DNA of 64,000 bases from Mucilaginibacter_A sp965201005 (GTDB lineage Bacteria > Bacteroidota > Bacteroidia > Sphingobacteriales > Sphingobacteriaceae). Location: the NCBI RefSeq assembly GCF_965201005.1, contig NZ_OZ241747.1, positions 2,604,001 through 2,668,000 of the forward strand. The letters run 5' to 3'. Below are positions 24,021-32,885 of the stretch, piece after piece. Both the position numbers and the translations under genes were made by a program. Each line of letters starts with the position of its first letter. Position 1 is the stretch's first letter. Below the pieces are notes generated by a model that saw nothing but the letters and a program-made list of their open reading frames with translations, ran no database searches and had not been told where the DNA came from.

Positions 24021-27000
24021 TCAATTTAATTGCGCCTGGTTATTCGTCAGTAGTTTAATCCTGTTTATAAAATCATCACTCGGGTTAATTTTAAAACTTC
24101 TTGAAGGCATTTCTACCGCAATTGCTTCCTCTTTGTCTTTAATTTGAAAACGAAGCTGGCAGTTTTTTACCGCATATTTTTGATTATTTTCTTCAACCAA
24201 TTCCTGCAAATCATTCAACAAACGATCAGAAAGCTCATTTAAGTTTAAACTGATGGTAATCGATTTGGTTAACCGGTCTCGCAGTTCTGATAGCAACTGC
24301 ATCTGTAAAATCCGCAAATCCCAATTGTCTTTTTGCTTGAATTTTTCTTCCACACAACCTTTTATCTGCAAAAAATAACCATCCAAAAGCAGGTTTTTAA
24401 ATTTGATGTAATCATCACCAAAGAGCGCAAACTCGTAGTTATCGTTGTAATCTTCTAAAACAAACGTACCAAAAGGATTGCCCGTTTTAGTCATTTTATG
24501 CTGAACGTTGGAAACCAAACCGCCAATGCACAATTCTGATCTTCGTTTTAGCTCGTTAAAAGAAGCAATTACTTCATCGCCACCTTCGCGGTTTTTCATT
24601 TTTTGTACCAGCTTTAAATCGGAAACTTTAGCGTTGCAAAATTTGTCCAGTTCAAACTTGTAGTTGTCCAGCGGATGGCCGGTGAGGTAAATCCCGATCA
24701 GGTCTTTTTCATATTTCAGCTTTTCAATCAGCGGATATTCCTCGGCTTCGGGCATGGAAGGTTCGGGGATAAAAGAAGCATTTGCACCACCAAAAAGCGA
24801 AACCTGCGAACTGTTTTCAGAATGTTGAAAATCGTTTCCGTATTTGATTAAACGTTCCAAACCTGTCAGAATCCCGTTTTCCGTCTTCATAAAAAACTGA
24901 GAACGCTTCAACCCAAAACTGTCAAAAGCACCGCTAAGCACTAAGTTTTCGCAAGATTTTTTGTTGACCGAACGATTGTTGGAACGGCGCGCAAAATCAT
25001 AAATCGATGTGTACAAGCCATTTGTATTGCGTTCTTCAATGATGCTTTCCACGGCTTTTTCGCCAACGCCTTTTATGCCGGCTAATCCAAAACGTATTTC
25101 ACCATGACTGTTTACAGTAAAAGTTGTGGAAGATTCATTCACATCCGGGCCTAAAACATGGATGCCCATTTGTCGGCATTCATCCATAAAAAAAGTGATT
25201 TTTTCGATATTGTTCTGATTGTTCAGCACCGCCGCCATGTATTCGCCCGGATAATGCGCTTTTAAATAAGCCGTTTGATAAGCCACAAAAGCATAGCAGG
25301 TAGAATGCGATTTGTTAAACGCATACTGTGCAAAGGCCTTCCAGTCATTCCAAATTTTTGTCAGTTTATCTTTCGGATGGCCTTTTGCCGTAGCACCTTC
25401 CACAAACTGGGCTTCCATTTTATTCAGGATCTCGATCTGCTTTTTACCCATCGCTTTCCGCAAAACATCGGCATCGCCTTTACTAAAGCCTGCCAGTTTC
25501 TGCGATAAAAGCATCACCTGTTCCTGATAAACGGTAATGCCATAAGTTTCGGCCAGATATTCTTCCATGTCCGGCAAATCATAGCTGATCGGTTCTAATC
25601 CATGTTTTCGCTTAATAAAATTCGGGATATATTCCATTGGTCCCGGTCGGTACAAAGCGTTCATCGCAATTAAATCCTCAAACTTATCGGGTTTTAATTC
25701 GCGCATGTACATCTGCATCCCATCGCTTTCAAATTGAAAAGTGCCGTTGGTGTTTCCGGCCTGGTACAACTCATAAGTTTCCTGATCGTCAAGCGGCAGT
25801 TCATCTATCGCAATATCAATATTGTGGTTCAGTTTGATCATCCGCAGCGCATCTTTCAGGATCGTTAGTGTTTTTAGCCCTAAAAAATCCATCTTGATTA
25901 CGCCCGCATCTTCCACCACTTTACCGTCAAACTGCGTAACCAGCAAAGTTGACTCTTTGGAAGTGGCCACCGGCAGAATATTATATAAAGCTTCCGGCGC
26001 AATGATAATTCCGGCAGCGTGCACACCAGTATTGCGTACAGAACCTTCCAGTTTTTCTGCTTCTGCCAGCACTTTGGATTTCAGGTCTTTTCCTTTTAAA
26101 ATCTCCTGCAGTTCGGGCACTTGCTCAATTGCTTTTTTCAGGGTGATGCCCAAAGTTTCCGGCACTAATTTTTTGATGGTGTTTACTTCGGATAAAGGCA
26201 TATTTAGTGCCCGGCCAACGTCCTGGATGCTTGTCCGCGCCGCCATTGATCCATAAGTAATGATCTGGGCAACCTGATTCTGACCGTATTTATCGACCAC
26301 ATAATCAATTACTTTCTGCCGTCCTTCATCATCAAAATCCGTATCAATATCTGGCATAGATTTACGATCGGGATTTAAAAAACGCTCAAAAAGCAAATTA
26401 TATTTAATTGGGTCAATATTGGTGATGCCGATGCAATATGCCACGGCAGAACCAGCCGCCGAACCACGTCCGGGCCCCACGAAAACACCAAGATTGCGGC
26501 CAGCTTTAATAAAATCCGCCACGATCAAAAAATAACCGGCAAAACCCATTGTTTTGATGGTGAACAACTCAAAATCAATTCGTTCCTGCACTTCCAGGCC
26601 AATTTCGTGATAGCGTTCTTTGGCACCTTTGTAGGTCATGTCTTTTAAAAATTCCCACTGGTTCAACACGTCTGCTTCTGCGCCATGATGAATGTTAAAT
26701 TCTGCCGGAACCGGAAAATTCGGCAGTAAAATATCCCGTTTCAGTTTAAGGTGATCGATTTTATCAACAATTTCGTTTGTATTGTCCAGTGATTCCGGGA
26801 TATCGTGAAAAAGCTGACCCATTTCGGCCTGCGTTTTAAAATAAAACTGGTCATTAGGAAAACCGAAACGATAGCCTTTTCCGCCTTCTTCATCGGTAGC
26901 AATCGGTGTGCTTTGCATATCGCCGGTGTTTACGCAAAGTAAAATATCGTGTGCGTTGGCATCCTGCTGATCTACATAATGCGAATCATTGGAACATATT

Positions 27001-27605
27001 ACTTTTACCGCATGTTTTTTGGCGTAAGAAGTCAAAACATTATTGATTTTGATCTGCTCCGGAATATCATGCCGCTGTAGTTCGATATAATAATCCTCCC
27101 CAAACAAATCCAGCCACCATTTAAACTCGGCTTCGGCTTCAGTTTCCGTGTTTTTTAAAATGGCCTGCGGAACCGAAGCACCGATACAACACGAAGTGGC
27201 AATTAAACCTTTGTGGTATTTTTCAATCAACTCCTTGTCAATACGCGGCCATTTGCTGTACAGGCCTTCAATATAACCCAGCGAACATAATTTGATCAGG
27301 TTTTTATAACCTTCGGCATTTTTGGCCAGTAGTAGCTGATGATGACGTATATCTTTTTTATCTTTTGTAAATTGTTTTTTATGACGATCTTCTACCACAT
27401 AAAATTCGCAGCCAACAATGGGCTTCACATTGTGCTTTCCGGCTTCGGCAACAAACTTAAAGGCACCAAACATGTTCCCATGATCAGTGATGGCCATGGC
27501 TTTCATGCCATCGGCAGCGGCTTTTTTAAAAAGTTTACCAACATCCGCAGCACCATCCAACAAAGAAAATTGGGTATGAACGTGTAAATGAGAAAAATCT
27601 GGCAT
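24021..27605 (-). CDS. dnaE: DNA polymerase III subunit alpha
   Basis: The replicative polymerase subunit, 1194 residues from the chosen start MPDFSHLHVHTQFSLLDGA. The N-terminal PHP domain carries HLHVHT and AITDHGNMFGA. The palm contains PDIDTDFDDEGR with the catalytic aspartates, and the helix-hairpin-helix and OB regions follow (IRFGLAGIKGVGEKAVESI, then LCIGGLVSNVQHKMTKTGN). Length is normal for DnaE1. An upstream in-frame extension of 16 codons is possible but begins outside the family pattern. The ATG at 27605 directly abuts a 12-mer (27605-27616; ATACTTCTTTTATG on the coding strand). GA-form copy 24770-24781 encodes ASFIP. Confidence 0.95.
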   Translation of the reverse strand: MPDFSHLHVHTQFSLLDGAADVGKLFKKAAADGMKAMAITDHGNMFGAFKFVAEAGKHNVKPIVGCEFYVVEDRHKKQFTKDKKDIRHHQLLLAKNAEGYKNLIKLCSLGYIEGLYSKWPRIDKELIEKYHKGLIATSCCIGASVPQAILKNTETEAEAEFKWWLDLFGEDYYIELQRHDIPEQIKINNVLTSYAKKHAVKVICSNDSHYVDQQDANAHDILLCVNTGDMQSTPIATDEEGGKGYRFGFPNDQFYFKTQAEMGQLFHDIPESLDNTNEIVDKIDHLKLKRDILLPNFPVPAEFNIHHGAEADVLNQWEFLKDMTYKGAKERYHEIGLEVQERIDFELFTIKTMGFAGYFLIVADFIKAGRNLGVFVGPGRGSAAGSAVAYCIGITNIDPIKYNLLFERFLNPDRKSMPDIDTDFDDEGRQKVIDYVVDKYGQNQVAQIITYGSMAARTSIQDVGRALNMPLSEVNTIKKLVPETLGITLKKAIEQVPELQEILKGKDLKSKVLAEAEKLEGSVRNTGVHAAGIIIAPEALYNILPVATSKESTLLVTQFDGKVVEDAGVIKMDFLGLKTLTILKDALRMIKLNHNIDIAIDELPLDDQETYELYQAGNTNGTFQFESDGMQMYMRELKPDKFEDLIAMNALYRPGPMEYIPNFIKRKHGLEPISYDLPDMEEYLAETYGITVYQEQVMLLSQKLAGFSKGDADVLRKAMGKKQIEILNKMEAQFVEGATAKGHPKDKLTKIWNDWKAFAQYAFNKSHSTCYAFVAYQTAYLKAHYPGEYMAAVLNNQNNIEKITFFMDECRQMGIHVLGPDVNESSTTFTVNSHGEIRFGLAGIKGVGEKAVESIIEERNTNGLYTSIYDFARRSNNRSVNKKSCENLVLSGAFDSFGLKRSQFFMKTENGILTGLERLIKYGNDFQHSENSSQVSLFGGANASFIPEPSMPEAEEYPLIEKLKYEKDLIGIYLTGHPLDNYKFELDKFCNAKVSDLKLVQKMKNREGGDEVIASFNELKRRSELCIGGLVSNVQHKMTKTGNPFGTFVLEDYNDNYEFALFGDDYIKFKNLLLDGYFLQIKGCVEEKFKQKDNWDLRILQMQLLSELRDRLTKSITISLNLNELSDRLLNDLQELVEENNQKYAVKNCQLRFQIKDKEEAIAVEMPSRSFKINPSDDFINRIKLLTNNQAQLN

Positions 27606-27622
27606 AAAAGAAGTATGTGTTA

Positions 27623-27630
27623 CAAATTTA
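27623..27630 (-). promoter_or_regulatory. candidate -7 box (TAAATTTG) of dnaE
   Basis: TAAATTTG on the complement lies 17 bases before the ATG at 27605. The 12-mer fills most of the space between the box and the start codon, so if this promoter is used the message would begin within or next to the 12-mer. Confidence 0.42.
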
Positions 27631-27757
27631 CCAAAAACTATATTTGTCTGCACTTATTGTGGAAAAGCCACGTATAAAATGACATTCTATGCTATTTTTG
27701 CACAAACTAATTTCTTGAAGTTCGGTATCAGTTAACTAATGCAAGCAGCAGTTTTTG

Positions 27758-27765
27758 TATGTTTG
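27758..27765 (+). promoter_or_regulatory. candidate -7 box (TATGTTTG) of tamB
   Basis: TATGTTTG matches TAnnTTTG and ends 31 bases before the TTG start of tamB. A second match, TATTTTTG, lies further upstream at 27693-27700. Neither has a clear -33 element. Confidence 0.4.
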
Positions 27766-27796
27766 ATAAAATGAATTTTTAATCAATTCGGATATT

Positions 27797-30700
27797 TTGA
27801 AAAAATACGGACGCTTATTCCTTAAGATTGTACTTTGGCTGATTGTTAGTGTGATTGCACTTGTTTTGCTAATTGTGGTTTTGATACAAGTTCCTGCCGT
27901 ACAAAACTTTGTGAAAGATAAAGCAGTAACTTATCTGCAAAACAAAATCCATACGCCGGTTCGGATCGGGCATATTTCATTGGGTTTGCCAAAGCTGATC
28001 GTGCTGAACGATGTATATTTTGAAGATCAGAAAAAGGATACTTTGCTCTCAGGCGAAAAGCTGAAAGTTGACATCAGTTTGTTAAAAATCCTGGATAATC
28101 AGATCGAAATCAACGAACTTAACCTGCAAGGCATCACTTCGCACATTAACCGCACGCTGCCCGACAGTAATTTCAATTTTACTTATATTATTAAAGCTTT
28201 TGCCAGCGAGCAGAAGAAAAAACCTACCCCGAATGATACGGCTTCGATGAAGTTTTCGATCAACAAAATCAACCTTGACCGGATTCATATCAAATATAAT
28301 GATGCTGTTTCGGGCAATGATGTGATTTTTAACCTGGGCCATTTTGACACCAACATCAAAGATTTTGATTTGGACAAGATGAAATTTACCGTTCCGAAAA
28401 TCACGTTATCTGATGTAAATGCAAAAGTTGTCCAGCACAAAATTTCACCTGTAAAAACAGCATCAACTACAGATACGGCATCGTCCAAACCATTGAATTA
28501 TGATCTGAAATTAGGGATACTTGATCTGTCTAAAATCAAAGTCGATTATCTGAATGAAAATTCTGCCCTGAAAACAAAGGTGGATTTAGGCAAGTTTTTG
28601 GTTGAACTGGACAGTATCGACCTTAAAAACCAGCGCGTGGTGATCAAAAACATTGAGCTGAACCAAACCAAAGCAGCTTTGGGGACCGGCCGCCCATCAA
28701 CCGCAGCCGACATAAAAAGTACGGTAAAAGAAGCATCCAAAAAAGCAGTTGATAAAGACACCACTACAAAAACTGCTGCCCAGGAAAAAGGCTGGACCGT
28801 AAAATTAGCTAAAGTTGCTTTTGCCGATGATGACATCCAGTTTGACAATAATGCTGTAAAAGCTTTGCCAAAAGGTATCGATTACAATCATCTCAATTTA
28901 AAGAGTTTGAATGTTGATGCTGATGATATTTTATACAGCCCGACAACGATTTCAGGCAAAATAAACCAGTTTGCTTTTTCGGAGAAAAGCGGCGTGCAGA
29001 TCAAAAACTTCAGGACAACTTTTTTATACGGGCAAAAACAGTCTTTTTTAAAAAACCTGTATTTAGAAACGCCGGGCACGATTATCCGGGATTATATTGA
29101 AGTGCGTTATCCATCTATTGCAGCAGTTAGCAAAAACCTGGGTCAGCTGCAGCTTAATGCTGATTTCAAAGACAGTAAATTAGCTTTTAAAGATGTTTTG
29201 AACTTTGTGCCTTCGCTGGCCGATACACCTCCGTTTAAAGGAAACCCGAACGGTTCGCTCAACATCAACGGAAAAATTACCGGCAAAGTAAATGACCTGA
29301 CAATTCAAAATCTGAACATTACCGGATTGGGGCAAACTAAAATCAATGCTTCGGCTCATTTAAAAGGTTTGCCGGATGTGGATAAAGCTTATTTCGATCT
29401 CAACATAAAAGATTTTAGCACAACTGCGAGCGATATTGCACGTTTGGCACCGGCAGGTTCTATTCCGGCAAGCATCCGTATCCCGGAATCTTTAGGTTTA
29501 AAAGGAACCTTTAAAGGAAGCATCAAAAATTTTAATACCGATTTAGCTCTACGGTCCAGTTATGGGAATATTCGGGCAATTGCTGGTATGAAAAGCGGCA
29601 GTAAAAAAGGCAGCGAAGTTTACAGAGCGGATATTAAAATGGATAACTTTAATGTTGGCCGTTTGATCAAACAGGAGAAAACTGTTGGCCGCCTTACGCT
29701 AAACGCTAAAGTAAACGGTTCCGGAACGAGTGTAAAAAATGCCAACGCTACATTATCTGCAAATGTGGTGCGGGCAGATGTTAAAGGATATGTTTACCGA
29801 AATTTGGTGTTAAACGGAACTGCGCACAACGGTTTGATCAATGCCGATGCGCGGATGAAAGACCCGAACATTAATTTCGCTTTAGATGCCAAAGTAAATA
29901 TGGCCAATAAGTATCCGGCCGTAAAAGCTACTTTAAACCTGGACAGCATTAACTTGCAGCGTTTGCATTTTGCCAGCAGCGAGCTTCGTTTACATGGTAA
30001 AATTGTGGCTGATATTGCAACGGCTGATCCGGATTATCTGAACGGAACAATACAGATTACTGATTTATTGGTGGTACAAAAAGCGCAGCGCATTCAGTTG
30101 GATTCGATCAGTATCGCATCTACTGCTACTCCAAGCAATTCTACTTTAAATATTAAATCTTCTATTTTATCTGCCAGTATGGCCGGTAAGTACAAGCTTA
30201 CTGAAGTTGCAACGGCCTTGCAAGCTACTGTTAACAAGTATTACAACACTGGCGGAAAAGCATCCAAAGTTAAATATTCCCCGCAAAATTTTACATTTCA
30301 GGCGGTAATCACTAAAACACCTTTATTAGTACAGTTTGCGCCTGATTTAAAACAATTGGATCCGGTAAAACTGAATGGCCATTTTAATAGCGATGCAGGA
30401 GATTTAGTGATAAATGGTGAAATCCCGAACACCGTTTACGGTTCAAATCAAATCAGCAATTTAAGGTTGGCAATCAATACCGGGAACAATGCTTTAAATT
30501 ACAGTTTTAAAGTTGATAAAATTGCAACTTCTTCCATTCAGTTATTAAATACAAGTATCAGTGGCAAGGCTCAAAATAATAAACTGGATTTGAATGTATC
30601 AATAAAAGATAAAAACCTGAAAGAGCAATACAAAATTGCTGGTATATTTAAAGCTTTGGGCAGTCAGTACGAGTTTAATTTGCTGCAGAATGGTTTGATG

Positions 30701-32881
30701 CTGGATTATACCAATTGGGCTGTGAGTGCCAATAACGCGTTTCAGTTTGGTTCGAAAGGGATTCTGGCGCGTGATTTTAATATATCCAACAATAATCAGG
30801 TACTGGGCATAAATACCACCAATCAGAAATACAACGGGCCATTATCTGCAACTTTTCAAAACTTTAAAATTGAAACTATAACCCAGATTGCAGAAAAAGA
30901 TTCGCTCAAAATCGGCGGTACGATCAATGGCAATGCACTGGTAAGCAACTTTGCCAAATCTCCGGTGATTACTTCTGATCTGAAAATCAAGGATTTCAGT
31001 TTTAAGGCTGATACTTTGGGTGATATTGCCATCAAAGTAAATAATCAGGAAGCCAATACTTTTGCTGCAAATGTGGATATTACCGGGAAAGGAAATCAAG
31101 TAAAACTGGATGGCTTGTACCGCACCAATCAAAAGGATGACAACCTGGATTTTAACCTGAACATTGTGAAACTCAATATGAAAAGTATTGAAGGTTTTAC
31201 CTTGGGCAATTTAAAAAACACAACCGGAAGCTTAAACGGTCAGCTTAAAATTGCAGGTTCTCCTTCTGCTCCGCGCGTTTTGGGTGATATCAACTTTAAT
31301 AAAGTTGGTTTTAATGTTTCTATGCTGAATGCAAGTTTTCGTTTAGATAACGAAAAAATCAGCTTTAATCAGGATGGTATCGCTTTCAATGATTTTACAC
31401 TGGTTGACTCGGCCGGTAATAAAGCCACGATAAACGGAGCAGTTTATACCAAAACATTTACCGATTTCAGATTTGGTTTGGACATCAATGCCCAAGACTT
31501 CGAAGCCATAAATTCTACCCGGGAAAACAATAAGCTTTTTTACGGCAAATTATTTTTAAACACACGGCTGAAAATCCGGGGGGATTTAAATAAACCGGTT
31601 GTAGATGGCAACCTGGTTGTGAATGACAAAACGGACATGACTATTGTTTTGCCGCAAAGCGATCCGGGCATACAGGACCGAAAAGGCGTAGTTGTGTTTG
31701 TAAACCACAGCGCACCAAAACTGGATTCGATTTTACTTGCCAAACAGCGTGATTCTGTTGCTAAATCTGATATTACCGGTTTGGACGTTACGGCAAATAT
31801 CACCATCAATAAAAATGCAAACTTTAACATCGTAATTGATGAAAGCAATGGCGATATAGTACATATTAAAGGCGAAGCGCAGTTGAACGCAGGTATCGAC
31901 CCAAGCGGAAAAACCAATTTGACCGGTACATATACGGTAAATGAAGGTTCGTATAATTTGGCTTATGCAACGGTTCAGCGTAAATTTAACTTTAAAAGAG
32001 GAAGTACAATTACCTGGACGGGTGACCCAACAAGTGCCAACATTGATTTAACGGCTACTTACGTGGCCAATGTCCCTCCTATTGATTTAGTGGAAGATCA
32101 GTTAAACTCTGAAACAGAAAAAACGATGTATAAGCAAAAGCTGCCTTTCAACGTAAACCTGAACCTAAAGAACGAACTGTTGAAACCAGCTATCAGCTTT
32201 GATATTATCTTACCAGATAGTAATTATACGGTTTCCAGCGAGGTGATCAATACTGTTGACACCCGGCTCGCACAAATCCGCCAGGATCCGAATGAGCTCA
32301 ACAAGCAGGTTTTGGGCGTGCTTGTTTTAGGGCACTTTATTGGAGATAATCCGTTGCAAAGTTCTGGTGGCAGCAGCGGCGTGCAAGGGATTGTAAGGAA
32401 TAGTGTAAGCGGTTTGCTGTCAGATCAATTGAATAAACTGGTTGGAAATTCCATTGCAGGTGTTGATTTGAATTTTGACCTGCAGTCCGGTGAAGATTAC
32501 TCTTCTGGTACGGCTCAGAACAGGACCGATTTGAACGTAGCACTTTCCAAACGTTTTCTAAATGATCGTTTGTCTGTTTCTGTTGGTAATAATTTTAATT
32601 TGGAAGGGCAAAATCAACCCGGACAAAAAGCAAGTACCATTGCCGGTAATGTTACAGTTGGTTATAAACTGACAAAAGATGGCCGCTTTGCATTACGCGC
32701 TTACCGGAGGGATGAATACATTGTAATACAGGGCCAGGTGGTTGAAACCGGTATTGGTTTTTCTTTTACGGTTGATTACAATAAGTTTAAAAATATTTTT
32801 AAAACATCTGAACAACTGAAGGAGATGCGCCGACGAATCAGAGCGGAAAAGAAGGAAAAGAAAGAACAAACCACAAACTAA
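27797..32881 (+). CDS. tamB: translocation/assembly module TamB
   Basis: A 1694-residue AsmA/TamB-type protein. It has one N-terminal membrane helix (FLKIVLWLIVSVIALVLLIVVLIQV), then a very long repetitive beta-strand region, and the DUF490 domain at the C-terminus (about residues 1300-1660). The family forms a long groove that bridges the periplasm and moves phospholipids or helps insert outer membrane proteins. The start is TTG at 27797; the nearby ATG at 27771 runs into a stop. tamL follows after 4 bases, so they form an operon. It contains an AC-form copy (28452, VKTAS) and a GA-form copy (28725, VKEAS). Confidence 0.92.
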   Translation: MKKYGRLFLKIVLWLIVSVIALVLLIVVLIQVPAVQNFVKDKAVTYLQNKIHTPVRIGHISLGLPKLIVLNDVYFEDQKKDTLLSGEKLKVDISLLKILDNQIEINELNLQGITSHINRTLPDSNFNFTYIIKAFASEQKKKPTPNDTASMKFSINKINLDRIHIKYNDAVSGNDVIFNLGHFDTNIKDFDLDKMKFTVPKITLSDVNAKVVQHKISPVKTASTTDTASSKPLNYDLKLGILDLSKIKVDYLNENSALKTKVDLGKFLVELDSIDLKNQRVVIKNIELNQTKAALGTGRPSTAADIKSTVKEASKKAVDKDTTTKTAAQEKGWTVKLAKVAFADDDIQFDNNAVKALPKGIDYNHLNLKSLNVDADDILYSPTTISGKINQFAFSEKSGVQIKNFRTTFLYGQKQSFLKNLYLETPGTIIRDYIEVRYPSIAAVSKNLGQLQLNADFKDSKLAFKDVLNFVPSLADTPPFKGNPNGSLNINGKITGKVNDLTIQNLNITGLGQTKINASAHLKGLPDVDKAYFDLNIKDFSTTASDIARLAPAGSIPASIRIPESLGLKGTFKGSIKNFNTDLALRSSYGNIRAIAGMKSGSKKGSEVYRADIKMDNFNVGRLIKQEKTVGRLTLNAKVNGSGTSVKNANATLSANVVRADVKGYVYRNLVLNGTAHNGLINADARMKDPNINFALDAKVNMANKYPAVKATLNLDSINLQRLHFASSELRLHGKIVADIATADPDYLNGTIQITDLLVVQKAQRIQLDSISIASTATPSNSTLNIKSSILSASMAGKYKLTEVATALQATVNKYYNTGGKASKVKYSPQNFTFQAVITKTPLLVQFAPDLKQLDPVKLNGHFNSDAGDLVINGEIPNTVYGSNQISNLRLAINTGNNALNYSFKVDKIATSSIQLLNTSISGKAQNNKLDLNVSIKDKNLKEQYKIAGIFKALGSQYEFNLLQNGLMLDYTNWAVSANNAFQFGSKGILARDFNISNNNQVLGINTTNQKYNGPLSATFQNFKIETITQIAEKDSLKIGGTINGNALVSNFAKSPVITSDLKIKDFSFKADTLGDIAIKVNNQEANTFAANVDITGKGNQVKLDGLYRTNQKDDNLDFNLNIVKLNMKSIEGFTLGNLKNTTGSLNGQLKIAGSPSAPRVLGDINFNKVGFNVSMLNASFRLDNEKISFNQDGIAFNDFTLVDSAGNKATINGAVYTKTFTDFRFGLDINAQDFEAINSTRENNKLFYGKLFLNTRLKIRGDLNKPVVDGNLVVNDKTDMTIVLPQSDPGIQDRKGVVVFVNHSAPKLDSILLAKQRDSVAKSDITGLDVTANITINKNANFNIVIDESNGDIVHIKGEAQLNAGIDPSGKTNLTGTYTVNEGSYNLAYATVQRKFNFKRGSTITWTGDPTSANIDLTATYVANVPPIDLVEDQLNSETEKTMYKQKLPFNVNLNLKNELLKPAISFDIILPDSNYTVSSEVINTVDTRLAQIRQDPNELNKQVLGVLVLGHFIGDNPLQSSGGSSGVQGIVRNSVSGLLSDQLNKLVGNSIAGVDLNFDLQSGEDYSSGTAQNRTDLNVALSKRFLNDRLSVSVGNNFNLEGQNQPGQKASTIAGNVTVGYKLTKDGRFALRAYRRDEYIVIQGQVVETGIGFSFTVDYNKFKNIFKTSEQLKEMRRRIRAEKKEKKEQTTN

Positions 32882-32885
32882 ACCC

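Noticed and set aside
27606..27653. Upstream extension of dnaE by 16 codons
   Set aside because: The extension falls outside the family start HLHVHT region, and the ATG at 27605 matches the usual DnaE start.
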